Both the position numbers and the translations under genes were made by a program. Of a stretch of DNA of 64,000 nt, positions 47,085-56,255 are shown one piece after another (position 1 is the first letter of the stretch; every line of letters starts with the position of its first letter). The stretch comes from Ewingella sp. CoE-038-23 (lineage in GTDB: Bacteria > Pseudomonadota > Gammaproteobacteria > Enterobacterales > Enterobacteriaceae). The stretch spans positions 1,798,001 through 1,862,000 of the forward strand of contig NZ_JAZHOH010000001.1 of assembly GCF_040419245.1 (NCBI RefSeq). The letters are read 5' to 3'. The notes under the pieces were generated by a model. It was not told where the DNA came from. It saw only the letters and a list, made by a program, of their open reading frames with translations, and ran no database searches.

Positions 47085-48473
47085 TTACTTGAAAAATTCA
47101 CGTTGATTACGGCGAATACCGCTGGCAACTTCGTCCAAAATGCGGCGTAAGAGTGGGGTGCGCAGGATGTAAAAGCGTTTACAGATAATGGCGCTTAGCA
47201 GATAACAGGCGGCGGGAACCAGAGTAAACAGAGCAATGATGCTGGTGAGGGTGCCGCCATTTTGGGTTGCTGCGCCGGACTGATATCCCGCACCGGCCAA
47301 CACCCAGCCGATGAGCGCGCCAGCAAGGGCTAAACCGAGTTTTAATACAAACAGCGTCCCGGCAAAACTGATCCCCGTCAGGCGCTTACCGTCGTTCCAT
47401 TCACCGTAATCTACGGTGTCAGACATCATTACCCACTGAATCGGCGTGACCAACTGGTGGAATACGCCAATCACAAAGATGAAGGCAAACATGGTGACGC
47501 TGGCGTGAATCGGCAGGAAGAACATGGCCGCACTGAGTACTGCTAAAATGGCGTTAGTCCACCAGAAGACGCTGACCTTACACTTCCAATCGGTCAGAGG
47601 TTTAGCCAGCGCGCTGCCGAAGAGGTTGCCCACCGAGTAGGCTCCGAGGAACCAGGCAAAGAGCACCGGATTGCCCAGAATGTAGGTGACGTAATACATC
47701 ATGGCGCCGCCGCGAACGGCTACCGCCATGATGTTGAGAATGGTCAACAGGCCGACAATGCGCCATTGATCGTTATGCCAGATATCCCGGAGATCTTCGC
47801 GCATCGTGCCGGTCGGTTTACCTTCATCGCTGACGCGCTCTTTGGTGGTCGCAAAGCATATGGCAAGCATAACAATGGCCACCACCGCCAGTACCGCGAT
47901 CCCGCCTTGAAAACCGAGCGCCTTATCCTCGCCACCGATCAATTGCACCAGCGGCATCATTAAGACGGTGCTCAGCATGCCACCGGCGGTGGCTAAAACG
48001 AACCGATAGGACTGCAACGAAATACGTTGAGTCGGATCGGCTGTTATAACGCCACCAAGGGCGCAATAAGGAATATTAACCACCGTGTACATTATCGTCA
48101 GCAAGGTATAAGTGACTGCGGCATAGACCATTTTTCCGGTCATGCTGAGATCGGGAGAAGAGTAGGCGAACACGCACACTATGCCGAAAGGTATGGCACC
48201 GAACAGCACGTAGGGGCGGAATTGTCCCCAGCGGGTGCGGGTTCTGTCGGCCAGTAACCCCATGCAAGGGTCGGAAATCGCATCCATCGCGCGGGCCAGC
48301 AAAAACAGCGTGCCCACGTATCCGGCGGGAATACCGAAAATGTCCGTATAGAAAAACATCATATAGAGCATGACGTTATCAAAAATAATGTGGCTAGCCG
48401 CGTCCCCTAAGCCGTATCCCACTTTTTCTTTTACCGAAAGAACCTCAGAAACCGATCGCACTTCAGAGCTCAT
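47085..48473 (-). CDS. yicJ: GPH-family sugar:cation symporter YicJ
   Basis: An inner-membrane transporter of 462 residues with 12 helices (glycoside-pentoside-hexuronide family; KVGYGLGDAASHIIFDNVMLYMM, DPCMGLLADRTRTRWGQFRP). In E. coli yicJ is in an operon with yicI; the same order here implies uptake of alpha-xylosides. The first eight residues (SSEVRSV) are longer than in E. coli, and no closer ATG exists. Confidence 0.95.
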   Translation of the reverse strand: MSSEVRSVSEVLSVKEKVGYGLGDAASHIIFDNVMLYMMFFYTDIFGIPAGYVGTLFLLARAMDAISDPCMGLLADRTRTRWGQFRPYVLFGAIPFGIVCVFAYSSPDLSMTGKMVYAAVTYTLLTIMYTVVNIPYCALGGVITADPTQRISLQSYRFVLATAGGMLSTVLMMPLVQLIGGEDKALGFQGGIAVLAVVAIVMLAICFATTKERVSDEGKPTGTMREDLRDIWHNDQWRIVGLLTILNIMAVAVRGGAMMYYVTYILGNPVLFAWFLGAYSVGNLFGSALAKPLTDWKCKVSVFWWTNAILAVLSAAMFFLPIHASVTMFAFIFVIGVFHQLVTPIQWVMMSDTVDYGEWNDGKRLTGISFAGTLFVLKLGLALAGALIGWVLAGAGYQSGAATQNGGTLTSIIALFTLVPAACYLLSAIICKRFYILRTPLLRRILDEVASGIRRNQREFFK

Positions 48474-48698
48474 AACGAGACGTCCATATCAACAATGTGA
48501 GCTTGCAGTTTTAATCCTTGTCGCGGGTATGGGCTATTGAGTTATTTACTTCTGAAATTACGTTTATTTATTTTTGTGATCGGGCAACAGAAAAACGGCT
48601 TAGGTTTGCAAAGTTGCGTTGTTTTGCTGCGAGGAAGCCCTGCTTTATGGCATTTGGCTCTATTCTTAATGGACGAAAAATAATCGAATGGAGATCTG

Positions 48699-49847
48699 AT
48701 GAATACTCTTTTTCGCCCCACAGCGCTGTCCGTGCTGGCCGCATTGTTCCTCTCTCCCGCCTTTGCCGTGGATAAATCCCCAGAGTCGGTCCCTGAAGCC
48801 AACGCCAAGGTTGAAGAGCTGGCAGCGGGCTTGGATCATCCTTGGTCTTTGGCATTTTTGCCCGGCCAGCAGGCCGCATTAATCACCGAGCGTTCCGGGC
48901 AGTTGAGGATGTGGCGGGTTGATAAAGGCTTATCTAAGCCTTTGGCGGGAGTACCAAAAGTGTGGGTTGCAGGGCAGGCTGGGCTGTGGGATGTCCGTCT
49001 GGCGCCTGATTTCGCCAGTAGCCGCCGCGTCTACCTCAGCTTCGCGCAGCAGGGAGATAAGGGACAGGCCAATGCGGCATTGGGCTACGGGCGTCTGGCC
49101 GAGGATGGCAGCGGCCTGAAAGACTTCAAAACGATCTTTGTGCAACAACCGGCGTTGAGCAGCGGGATTAATCTCGGCGGCAGGCTGGCTTTTGATTCGC
49201 AGGGCAATATCTTCATGTCGACGGGAGATAACAACCAGCGGATGTCGGCCCAGCGGCTCGATAGCCTCAAGGGTAAAATCCTACGCCTGACCCCTGAAGG
49301 CGGCATTCCGCAAGATAATCCTTTGGTGAATAAGCCAGCGGCCAAGGGGGAAATCTGGACTTATGGCAATCGCAATGCGCAAGGTTTAGCCATTAATCCC
49401 TGGAGTCACGCGCTGTGGGAGACAGAGCACGGACCGCGCGGCGGGGATGAAGTCAATCTGCCGCAAGCAGGCAAAAACTACGGCTGGCCGCTGGCGACCT
49501 ACGGCATAAACTATTCAGGGCAGCCGATACCCGAGGCCAAAGGAACCCATCTTAACGGGGCGGAGGACCCGCTCTACTATTGGCCGGTATCGCCGGCGCT
49601 GAGTGGCATGGCGTTTTACAACGCGTCTAAATTCCCGCAGTGGGATCACTCACTATTTATTGGCGCGTTGGCGGGGAAATCCTTGATTAGGTTGACGTTA
49701 CAGGGTAACAAAATCATCGCGGAAGAGCGTCTGTTAAGCGAGCGTAATGAGCGTATTCGCGAGGTGCGGCTGGGGGAAGATGGCTATATCTACGTGTTGA
49801 CCGATGAAAGTAATGGCAAGTTGCTGAAGGTTGCGCCGGGAGCCTAG
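48699..49847 (+). CDS. yliI: PQQ-dependent soluble aldose sugar dehydrogenase YliI
   Basis: A periplasmic protein of 382 residues with signal peptide ending SPAFA, of the six-blade beta-propeller glucose/sorbosone dehydrogenase family. Visible segments: AAGLDHPWSLAFLP, WDVRLAPDF, STGDNNQRMSAQRLDSLKGKILRL, TEHGPRGGDEVN (active site region). It oxidises aldoses with PQQ. Start of the E. coli-like backbone; convergent with yliJ. Confidence 0.94.
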   Translation: MNTLFRPTALSVLAALFLSPAFAVDKSPESVPEANAKVEELAAGLDHPWSLAFLPGQQAALITERSGQLRMWRVDKGLSKPLAGVPKVWVAGQAGLWDVRLAPDFASSRRVYLSFAQQGDKGQANAALGYGRLAEDGSGLKDFKTIFVQQPALSSGINLGGRLAFDSQGNIFMSTGDNNQRMSAQRLDSLKGKILRLTPEGGIPQDNPLVNKPAAKGEIWTYGNRNAQGLAINPWSHALWETEHGPRGGDEVNLPQAGKNYGWPLATYGINYSGQPIPEAKGTHLNGAEDPLYYWPVSPALSGMAFYNASKFPQWDHSLFIGALAGKSLIRLTLQGNKIIAEERLLSERNERIREVRLGEDGYIYVLTDESNGKLLKVAPGA

Positions 49848-49855
49848 GGCGAAAA

Positions 49856-49877
49856 TGGCCGGAGCTGTCTCCGGCCA
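49856..49877. terminator. Shared terminator between convergent yliI and yliJ
   Basis: TGGCCGGAG (49856-49864) and CTCCGGCCA (49869-49877) form a perfect 9-bp stem with loop CTGT, centred in the 38-bp gap. Confidence 0.7.
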
Positions 49878-49885
49878 GAAGCATA

Positions 49886-50506
49886 TTAAGTTAATGCGAT
49901 CATCACGTGCTGCTGATACGCCGCGCGTTGAGTAAGCTGTTGGTACCAGCGCTCAACGTGTGGGTGCTTTTGGCGCTCAATATCCAAATTGAACCACGCA
50001 TAGGCTAAACAGCCCAGCGGGATATCCCCCAAGCCAAACTGTTCCCCGGATAACCATTTTTGCTTCGCCAGCACCTCGTCGAGCGTGGCCCAGGCCTTCT
50101 CAAAAGCCGCCATGCCGGTAGCGATAACCTGCGCATCGCGCTGTGCTTCAGGCGTGCGGATCAGGCTGACATAGACCTGCCGGAAGGGGATCGCCAGCGT
50201 GCCGCTGGCCCAGTCCAGCCATTTATCGGCAGAAGCGCGCTGTTGGGCATTTGCCCCCCAGAACTCAGGCTGCGCGGAGCGCTCCGCCAGATAGCGCAGA
50301 ATGGCATTGGATTCCCACAGCACGAAGTCGCCGTCCTGCAAGCAAGGGACTAAGCCATTGGGATTGAGCGCCAGAAAACTGGCTTCGGTGTTTTTGCCAT
50401 ATTGGCCACCGGCGTTGATCAGCTGATATTGCTCACCAAGCTCATCCAACAGCCACAACACTTTCTTCACATTGGTCGAATTTTCACGACCCCAGACCGT
50501 TAACAT
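49886..50506 (-). CDS. yliJ: Glutathione S-transferase family protein YliJ (GstB)
   Basis: A protein of 206 residues from ATG 50506 (TAGGAGT upstream); 62 in-frame upstream codons run into the ydgC-like gene region and are excluded. It has an N-terminal thioredoxin-like GSH domain (GRENSTNVKKVLWLL; NPNGLVPCLQDGDFVLWESNAILRYLA) and C-terminal helical domain. Synteny with E. coli yliI-yliJ-dacC supports the name. Confidence 0.92.
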   Translation of the reverse strand: MLTVWGRENSTNVKKVLWLLDELGEQYQLINAGGQYGKNTEASFLALNPNGLVPCLQDGDFVLWESNAILRYLAERSAQPEFWGANAQQRASADKWLDWASGTLAIPFRQVYVSLIRTPEAQRDAQVIATGMAAFEKAWATLDEVLAKQKWLSGEQFGLGDIPLGCLAYAWFNLDIERQKHPHVERWYQQLTQRAAYQQHVMIALT

Positions 50507-50541
50507 GGTGATGACTCCTACAAGTAAATAAGCAATGCGGC

Positions 50542-50880
50542 TCAGCTGTGAAAACGCGTCCAAAGAGAGATCAACAGCCAGGCGGCTACCGTCCAGCACA
50601 AAACGCCGCCGAGCAAGGCATAGGGCAGTTTCATTGAGCCGACGAAGAAATAGAGGGCAATCAGGTAGACCATGTAAGGGATCACGGCCCACAGCCCGAA
50701 GATGGTGGTAGTGCGTAACGCTTCAATGCTGCGTTCAGTGCCGACAATATAGTGGGCTATCAGCGCAAATGTGGGAAATAGAGGTAATAATCCTGCGATA
50801 TAGTAGTTTTTGGTTTTCGACAATAAGCCTATTGCCACGACCATTAGCGCACCAATCAGCGCTTTTATGAGCAGACCCAT
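50542..50880 (-). CDS. ydgC: GlpM-family inner-membrane protein (YdgC-like)
   Basis: A protein of 112 residues with about four membrane helices; SKTKNYYIAGLLPLFPTFALIAHYIVG is nearly the E. coli YdgC stretch. The function is poorly known; Pseudomonas GlpM is linked to alginate and glycerol metabolism. In E. coli ydgC lies elsewhere, so its place between yliJ and dacC is a local difference. Confidence 0.88.
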   Translation of the reverse strand: MGLLIKALIGALMVVAIGLLSKTKNYYIAGLLPLFPTFALIAHYIVGTERSIEALRTTTIFGLWAVIPYMVYLIALYFFVGSMKLPYALLGGVLCWTVAAWLLISLWTRFHS

Positions 50881-51208
50881 CTTTTATTTCCTATCGTATT
50901 ACCGCGCTATGTTGAGAGTCCATTGCGGGTAAGCACTTTATAGTTATCGTCAATAATCAATGCCGTGGCACAAACTTGCCCGAGTCACATTATCTGGTCA
51001 AGAGGCGCGATGAGAATAAATATTGCGCAGCAAAATGCAACAAAGCTTAAAAATCGCGACTATTCTAACAATCTTTACATTGCAACGGTTTCATCGCCGC
51101 GCATAAAACGGTAGGTTTTAGTCTCGGCGAACGTTTCACTTTTCAGGCGTAAATCTGTTTGAAAGATAAGATAAATTTCAGTTACATGGACAAAAGCGCT
51201 GATAACCT
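50881..51208. other. Upstream region of dacC and ydgC
   Basis: 328 bp between divergent genes, expected to hold both promoters. I see no strong consensus promoter, hairpin or small gene. The dacC start lacks a clear Shine-Dalgarno sequence. Confidence 0.4.
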
Positions 51209-52420
51209 ATGACAATTTCTCCTAAATTCCAACGGACCTTCCTATGCGCGCTCGGCGGCGGCGTTATGCTGCTAGCGCTTCCTGCTGCACAAGCAGATAC
51301 CAACCCCGTAGCCCCGCAGATTAACGCGAAATCTTGGGTATTAATGGACTATAACAGCGGCAAAGTGCTGACTGAGTCCAACCCCGATGCCCGTCTTGAC
51401 CCGGCCAGCCTGACCAAAATTATGGTCAGCTATGTGGTGGGTCAGGCGATTAAATCTGGCAAAGTCACTCCTGATGACATGGTTTCAGTTGGGCAGGATG
51501 CCTGGGCGACCGGCAACCCGGTGCTGCGCGGCTCCTCGCTGATGTTCCTCAAGCCGGGCGACAAGGTGCCGGTTTCCGAGCTGAACAAAGGGATCGTGAT
51601 TCAATCGGGTAACGACGCCAGCATTGCCTTGGCTGATTACATTGCCGGAAGCCAAGACTCTTTCGTCAGCCTGATGAACCGCTATTCGCAGCAGCTCAAG
51701 TTAGATAATACTCATTTCAAAACCGTCCACGGTCTTGATGCAGACGGGCAGTACAGCTCGGCGAAAGACATGGCGCTGCTGTCTCAGGCGCTGATCCGTG
51801 ATACGCCGGACGAATACGCGCTGCACAAAGAAAAAGAATTCACCTTCAACCATATTCGCCAGATTAACCGTAACCGTCTGTTATGGAGCAGCAGTCTCAA
51901 CGTTGACGGCATCAAAACCGGCTATACCTCCGGCGCGGGTTATAACCTGGTTTCTTCGGCCAGTGACCCAAGCGGCATGCGCCTGATTGCCGTGGTGATG
52001 GGCGCGCCAAGTGACCGTATTCGTTTTAGCGAAAGCGAAAGCCTGCTGACCTGGGGTTTCCGTTTCTTTGAAACGCTGACGCCGATTAAAGCGGGTAATG
52101 CTTTCACCACCCAGCGCGTGTGGTTCGGCGAGGAGAAAATGGTGCCGCTGGGCGTGGCGGAAGACGCATCTTTGACCATGCCAAAGGGCCAGCTCAAAAA
52201 CCTTAAGGCCAGCTTCAATCTGACCAACAAAGAGTTGGAAGCCCCGCTTAGCAAGAATCAGGTGGTGGGAACGGTTGATTTTAGCCTCGACGGCAAAGTC
52301 ATCGACTCACGCCCGCTGGTGGCGTTGCAGGAAGTGAAAGAGGGCGGCTTCTTCAGCCGTATCTGGGATTTCGTGATGATGAAAATCACCGGCCTGTTTG
52401 GTTCTATTTTCGGCAAATAA
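51209..52420 (+). CDS. dacC: D-alanyl-D-alanine carboxypeptidase DacC (PBP6a)
   Basis: A protein of 403 residues with a signal peptide ending AAQA. The low-molecular-mass PBP motifs are all present: Ser67-Leu-Thr-Lys70, Ser133-Gly-Asn, and KTG in [12 protein letters not shown]. It has a C-terminal PBP5-type beta domain and a terminal amphipathic anchor ([22 protein letters not shown], read in parts) that holds it to the outer face of the inner membrane. It trims pentapeptides in murein. Confidence 0.96.
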   Translation: MTISPKFQRTFLCALGGGVMLLALPAAQADTNPVAPQINAKSWVLMDYNSGKVLTESNPDARLDPASLTKIMVSYVVGQAIKSGKVTPDDMVSVGQDAWATGNPVLRGSSLMFLKPGDKVPVSELNKGIVIQSGNDASIALADYIAGSQDSFVSLMNRYSQQLKLDNTHFKTVHGLDADGQYSSAKDMALLSQALIRDTPDEYALHKEKEFTFNHIRQINRNRLLWSSSLNVDGIKTGYTSGAGYNLVSSASDPSGMRLIAVVMGAPSDRIRFSESESLLTWGFRFFETLTPIKAGNAFTTQRVWFGEEKMVPLGVAEDASLTMPKGQLKNLKASFNLTNKELEAPLSKNQVVGTVDFSLDGKVIDSRPLVALQEVKEGGFFSRIWDFVMMKITGLFGSIFGK

Positions 52421-52440
52421 TTTGATCATTGTCTGTAATT

Positions 52441-52472
52441 AAAAGGCCCGGCATGAGTATGCCGGGCCTTTT
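52441..52472. terminator. Bidirectional terminator between dacC and ybjG
   Basis: AAAAGGCCCGGCAT (52441-52454) pairs with ATGCCGGGCCTTTT (52459-52472) around a 4-nt loop; A- and T-runs on both sides serve both convergent genes. Confidence 0.85.
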
Positions 52473-52506
52473 GTTTTCGTGTCTTGTGACGCGTCGCGAT
52501 AAGAGA

Positions 52507-53112
52507 TTACTCGCGAACCCAGCCTTTACGGATGAGCAGGGCAAAGCTAAAGCGATAGAGCTTGTCTAAGCCTGCTGAGATCTGCTCGCCATACAGGTTC
52601 CACACCAGCTGCGAGAACAGACAACCCACCATGCCGACCAACAGGCCGCCGAGCATATCCAACGGCCAGTGTACCCCGAGGTAAACGCGTGACCAGGCAA
52701 TGCCGAGGGCGGTGACGATTAACAGCGCGCCGGACCACAGGCGATGCCAGAACAGGAAAGCAATCGCAAAGGTGAAAATCGCGGTGCCGTGGTCGCTAGG
52801 GAAGGAATCATCGGGCGCGTGATGCAGGAAGTTATAGCCAAAGCCTTCAACGAACGGACGTGCGTGCGGGAATAGCATCGATAAGGTTTTTGCGCAGCTC
52901 ATTGAGAACAACAGTGCGATAACGGTTTTTGTCACCAAGGTACGCTGGAAAACGATATGTTCGCGGTGACCCCATAGCCAAAGCCCAATAATGAGCATCG
53001 GCACAATCATAATCATGTCATTGGCCATAAAAGTGGCAAATTTGATCAGCGCGGGCGGGGAGTCTGGCGTGGCGTTAATCCAGGTAAATAAAAGATGGTT
53101 TAATTGCTCCAT
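52507..53112 (-). CDS. ybjG: Undecaprenyl-diphosphate phosphatase YbjG (PAP2)
   Basis: A protein of 201 residues with about six membrane helices. PAP2 motifs: KTLSMLFPHARP, FPSDHGTAIFTF, SRVYLGVHWPLDMLGG with the catalytic His residues. It recycles the lipid carrier for wall synthesis at the periplasmic face. Convergent with dacC as in E. coli. Confidence 0.94.
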   Translation of the reverse strand: MEQLNHLLFTWINATPDSPPALIKFATFMANDMIMIVPMLIIGLWLWGHREHIVFQRTLVTKTVIALLFSMSCAKTLSMLFPHARPFVEGFGYNFLHHAPDDSFPSDHGTAIFTFAIAFLFWHRLWSGALLIVTALGIAWSRVYLGVHWPLDMLGGLLVGMVGCLFSQLVWNLYGEQISAGLDKLYRFSFALLIRKGWVRE

Positions 53113-53453
53113 GCTTGGTACCCCAGCACGGTTTTTTGTTCACTTTGAATCTGCAAAATCACTACCCTCATCATCATTGGAGTCAGCCAAATAGGCGGCT
53201 GAAAATGTTCTAGTAACTTACTGACCATAATTCCAAAATTCGGTTCAACGTTAGTTTGAGTTAAGCGCTGGGTAAAGGGGGATCGTCTGAATATCCCAAT
53301 TTCATTGAGCTACGGTATAGGTTCAGAGTGAAATCAGTTTATGGAGTGAAAATTAAGAAATCCTTAAGCCGGGGGAGGACGAGCCTCCCGACTTAAACAG
53401 TCTGAAAATGGTGATGAGGTAGGAAAGAGCGTGTTTTTTAATGCAGTGAGTGA
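53113..53453. other. Intergenic region between ybjG and a methyltransferase gene
   Basis: 341 bp. It holds the ybjG promoter region (both neighbours are on the minus strand) and a small hairpin GGGAGG/CCTCCC near 53373-53388, which probably ends the methyltransferase message. A GTTAG-N5-GTTAA pair near 53250 vaguely recalls a PhoP box but lies on the wrong strand for ybjG. No gene. Confidence 0.4.
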
Positions 53454-54188
53454 TTAACGCGGTTTTTGCGCGGCGAGCAGGAACATCATTGGGCGTTCGG
53501 TCTCTTCTTGCAGAGCGGGCGTGCTGGCCAATTGCTCGGCAGAAGGACCCCATTCATCAAGCTGGGTGATAATAAATCCACTTTTAATCAGCAAGTTAAT
53601 GTAAGTCGCCAGTTTGCGATGCTGTTTGACAACCCCTTCGGCAAACCAGTTTGTGACGCGTTCGCCTTCCCGCTGATAGCCGTCTATGGGCCAGGTTTTC
53701 TGCCCGCTGGTGGTCGTTAGCCAACCCGGTTGCGCCGGTGCGGTGAAAATTGGGTGCTCGGCTGAAAAGACAAAATGCCCGCCCGGAACCAGAGATTGAT
53801 ACACCTGGTCAAACAGCCCTGAGAGGTTTTGCAGGTAGTGCAGCGCCAGAGAACTGTAGGCCAAAGAGTATGTTTCAGCCGGTAATCTCAGCTGATCCAA
53901 GTCTTCACGGCGATATTCAATACCAGAATCAGCCGTCATACTGCGGGCCTTTTCCAGCATCTTTGCAGAAATATCTAACCCTAAGACCTGCGCCGCCCCC
54001 TGTTCGCGCATATTGCGGCAGAACCAGCCATAACCACAACCGAGGTCAACCACTTTTGCCCCGCGAAGGTCGGGCAGCATGGCTTTTAGGGCAGGCCATT
54101 CCGGCGCGCCGTCTAAACCATGAATCGAACGGTTAAGTTGTGAATAACCCTCGAAAAATTGCTGATCGTCATAAATGTTTTGAGCCAT
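53454..54188 (-). CDS. Class I SAM-dependent methyltransferase
   Basis: A Rossmann methyltransferase of 244 residues. The SAM motif is VVDLGCGYGWFCRNM (~46-60), motif II acid is in LGLDISAKML, and LAYSSLALHYLQNL is typical of the Methyltransf_11 group. Substrate not predictable. It is divergent from the GNAT gene at 54268, in the variable segment that replaces mdfA-ybjHIJK of E. coli. Confidence 0.88.
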   Translation of the reverse strand: MAQNIYDDQQFFEGYSQLNRSIHGLDGAPEWPALKAMLPDLRGAKVVDLGCGYGWFCRNMREQGAAQVLGLDISAKMLEKARSMTADSGIEYRREDLDQLRLPAETYSLAYSSLALHYLQNLSGLFDQVYQSLVPGGHFVFSAEHPIFTAPAQPGWLTTTSGQKTWPIDGYQREGERVTNWFAEGVVKQHRKLATYINLLIKSGFIITQLDEWGPSAEQLASTPALQEETERPMMFLLAAQKPR

Positions 54189-54267
54189 ATTAATGCTTCC
54201 TTTAAAACGTTATCCTGTGCCGTATAGGCCCACATAGTGTAATGAAAAAAGTCCGGGAGAAAAACGT

Positions 54268-54780
54268 TTGGAGATTCGACAGGCGGTACTGGCTGAGATT
54301 GAGCCACTTCGGCAGCTAGGGATTTCAACTTATCGCCACTATTTTGGCGCGTTGTGGCAAAGCCCGGCGGAGCTTGAGGCGTTTCTGGAAAGTGACTTCT
54401 CCCTTGAGATTCTCACCGCAGGGTTTAGCGATCCGCAGCAACAGTGGTGGGTGGCTTGTGAAGAGGGGCGACTGCTGGGGTTTGCCAAAGTGCACGACCA
54501 GCAGACGCTGCCGGAGAGCGAACAGCGCGGTGCTATGCTTTGTAAACTCTATCTGCAGCCTGGCGCGAAATCCCGGGGGCTGGGCTCGCTTTTGTTCAAC
54601 CACGTTGAGCAACAGGCAAAAAACCGCCAGCAGAACTTACTTTGGTTGACCGTGTTGCAAAGCAATACTGCCGCTATCGCATTTTATCAACGTCAGGGCA
54701 TGGTGATTCATCGTGAATCCGCCTATGTGACGCAGACGCAAATCACGCCGCTGTGGACAATGAAAAAGGAATTAGGATGA
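54268..54780 (+). CDS. GNAT-family N-acetyltransferase
   Basis: A protein of 170 residues. Acetyl-CoA binding region CKLYLQPGAKSRGLGSLLFNHVEQ (motif A, RxxGxG type) at ~92-115 and a NTAAIAFYQRQGM motif B. The TTG start 54268 is supported by GGGAGA at 54255-54260. Possibly transcribed with the next two genes. Target (protein N-terminus, small molecule or antibiotic) unknown. Confidence 0.85.
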   Translation: MEIRQAVLAEIEPLRQLGISTYRHYFGALWQSPAELEAFLESDFSLEILTAGFSDPQQQWWVACEEGRLLGFAKVHDQQTLPESEQRGAMLCKLYLQPGAKSRGLGSLLFNHVEQQAKNRQQNLLWLTVLQSNTAAIAFYQRQGMVIHRESAYVTQTQITPLWTMKKELG

Positions 54781-54793
54781 GAAGGAAGGCGCA

Positions 54794-55081
54794 ATGGTCA
54801 GAGTAAAACTGGGCGGGCTGTTTATCACGCTGGCAGAGAATGAAGAGATCCCCGCGGATGAAGAGCTTTACGAGCATTACACCTACATTATTCGCTCCCA
54901 GCCGCGCGGTTTTGAGATCCTGCGCTACGATCCTTATGCTGGCTGGAAACGCAAACCCGACCGTTGGTTCTCGACCGGGCACAATGCCTTTGTCTTTGCC
55001 TACGAGTCTTACGTTGAAGAGTGGAATCAGGTCGATGGCCGTATCGGCGGGCCTTCTCAGACCGTCAATCGCATCATTTAG
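54794..55081 (+). CDS. Hypothetical protein of 95 residues
   Basis: I do not recognise this family. It is a compact soluble protein rich in aromatic residues (Y, W, F), with no signal peptide or membrane helix. GAAGGAAGG precedes the start, 13 bp after the GNAT stop and 19 bp before the methyltransferase, so it is likely the middle gene of a three-gene operon. Confidence 0.75.
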   Translation: MVRVKLGGLFITLAENEEIPADEELYEHYTYIIRSQPRGFEILRYDPYAGWKRKPDRWFSTGHNAFVFAYESYVEEWNQVDGRIGGPSQTVNRII

Positions 55082-55100
55082 GCCATCACCAGGAGCGCCC

Positions 55101-55712
55101 GTGGATCACCCTTCAGCAGACAAGATTATCGATTTATACCAGCGTAACAGTGATTATTGGGATGATATTCGCGGCAAACAGCTTTTCGAGTTGCCCTGGC
55201 TCGAGCGCTTTCTCAACCTGCAACCCGCCGTAGCCGACATTCTGGACATCGGCTGTGGCTCCGGCAAGCCGATAGCTCAGTTCTTTGTCGAGCAAGGGCA
55301 TCAAGTTACGGGCGTCGACTCCTCTGAGGCGATGATTGCCCTCTGTCGCCAGCGTTTTCCTGCCCATCACTGGCAATTGGCCGATATGCGGCAGCTTGCA
55401 CTTGGGCAGAAATTTGATGGCATTCTGGCGTGGGACAGTTTTTTTCATCTTAAACGCGACGATCAGCGTGGGATGTTTGCCCTCTTTGAGCAGCACGCCA
55501 AACCCAACGCGGCACTGATGTTTACCAGCGGCCCCGCCAACGGCGAGGCGATTGGCGAATTCAATGGCGAAACTTTGTATCACGCCAGTTTAGCCCCAGA
55601 AGAGTACCGCCAACTGTTAGCTGATCACGGTTTCCGCGTAGTGAAAACCATAGCTGAAGACCCTGAATGCGGCGGCCACACCATTTGGCTTGCGCAGGCA
55701 TTCCAGCCTTGA
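55101..55712 (+). CDS. Class I SAM-dependent methyltransferase (second)
   Basis: A protein of 203 residues from GTG 55101 (AGGAG 5 nt upstream). SAM motif DILDIGCGSGKPIAQFF, acid loop VTGVDSSEAMI, then FDGILAWDSFFHLKRDDQ and a C-terminal FTSGPANGEAIGEF. It belongs to the Methyltransf_25/11 type; substrate unknown. The frame is open far upstream through the preceding gene, which would not yield a sensible start. Confidence 0.86.
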   Translation: MDHPSADKIIDLYQRNSDYWDDIRGKQLFELPWLERFLNLQPAVADILDIGCGSGKPIAQFFVEQGHQVTGVDSSEAMIALCRQRFPAHHWQLADMRQLALGQKFDGILAWDSFFHLKRDDQRGMFALFEQHAKPNAALMFTSGPANGEAIGEFNGETLYHASLAPEEYRQLLADHGFRVVKTIAEDPECGGHTIWLAQAFQP

Positions 55713-55971
55713 AATCTAACACATAGAGCATTAATAAATAATCACCAATGGTTATGTAAATTAATGCTTTTAAAAATTATATAAATTATCTTCATAATAA
55801 AATCATGCAGATGTGTTTTTATTCCGTTCACTAGCACCTCTTACACATTGCATTTGTTAAACCATGGTCTAATTTTTAATCAGGTGCCGGCATCATGCAT
55901 AAGCCGCTCACCTACATAGCCCGTATTTAATAGCTCTGGCTTAATCATTCAACTGCAATAAGGGTATATTC
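55713..55971. other. AT-rich leader of the double-glycine peptide gene
   Basis: 259 bp, strongly AT-rich at the left, with no gene. A weak promoter-like pair TTGCAT/TAATTT sits near 55846-55875. The first half could also hold the 3' end of the methyltransferase message, but no stem-loop was found. Confidence 0.35.
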
Positions 55972-56148
55972 ATGAAAGAAAACAGAGAATTGCGCGAATT
56001 GTCTATGGACGAAGTTGATGCTGTAAGTGGTGGTGGATTGATCGGTGATTTGCTGGGTAACGTGGGTCAAATTGTGACGCCAGTACCGATTGTCGGCCCG
56101 ATTTTGGGCGGAATTTTAGGTACCATTGGCGGCAAGTTCCCTCTGTAA
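55972..56148 (+). CDS. Double-glycine-leader bacteriocin/microcin-like precursor peptide
   Basis: A 58-codon gene with TAAGGG (55959-55964) 7 nt upstream. Residues 1-21 form a classic double-glycine leader (RELRELSMDEVDAVSGG: L, E/D and V positions and terminal GG at 20-21). The predicted mature part is 37 residues, hydrophobic and glycine-rich, with GxxxG-like repeats (GPILGGILGTIGG) and few charges, typical of class II membrane-active bacteriocins (lactobin A/cerein 7B-like leader). A terminator follows at once. No C39-peptidase transporter or immunity gene is in the window, so processing and export must occur in trans, or it is a remnant. Class inferred from the leader; activity not shown. 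Confidence 0.75.
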   Translation: MKENRELRELSMDEVDAVSGGGLIGDLLGNVGQIVTPVPIVGPILGGILGTIGGKFPL

Positions 56149-56169
56149 CTTTCCCAAAAGTATTTGAAG

Positions 56170-56192
56170 AAGCCCCGTTTATCGGGGCTTTT
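56170..56192 (+). terminator. Rho-independent terminator of the double-glycine peptide gene
   Basis: AAGCCCCG (56170-56177), loop TTTAT, CGGGGCTT (56183-56190) then TTTT (56189-56192). It is 21 bp after the stop, so the peptide has its own transcription unit end. Confidence 0.88.
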
Positions 56193-56255
56193 GTATTGGT
56201 CCAATCTCAGATAACGACTAAGCTAAGCCAACTGATTTTCAGGCCGGAGCAAAGC

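Noticed and set aside
55881..55930. Tiny frame of 11 codons upstream of the double-glycine peptide
   Set aside because: Too short, no leader or conserved features; probably chance in the leader region.
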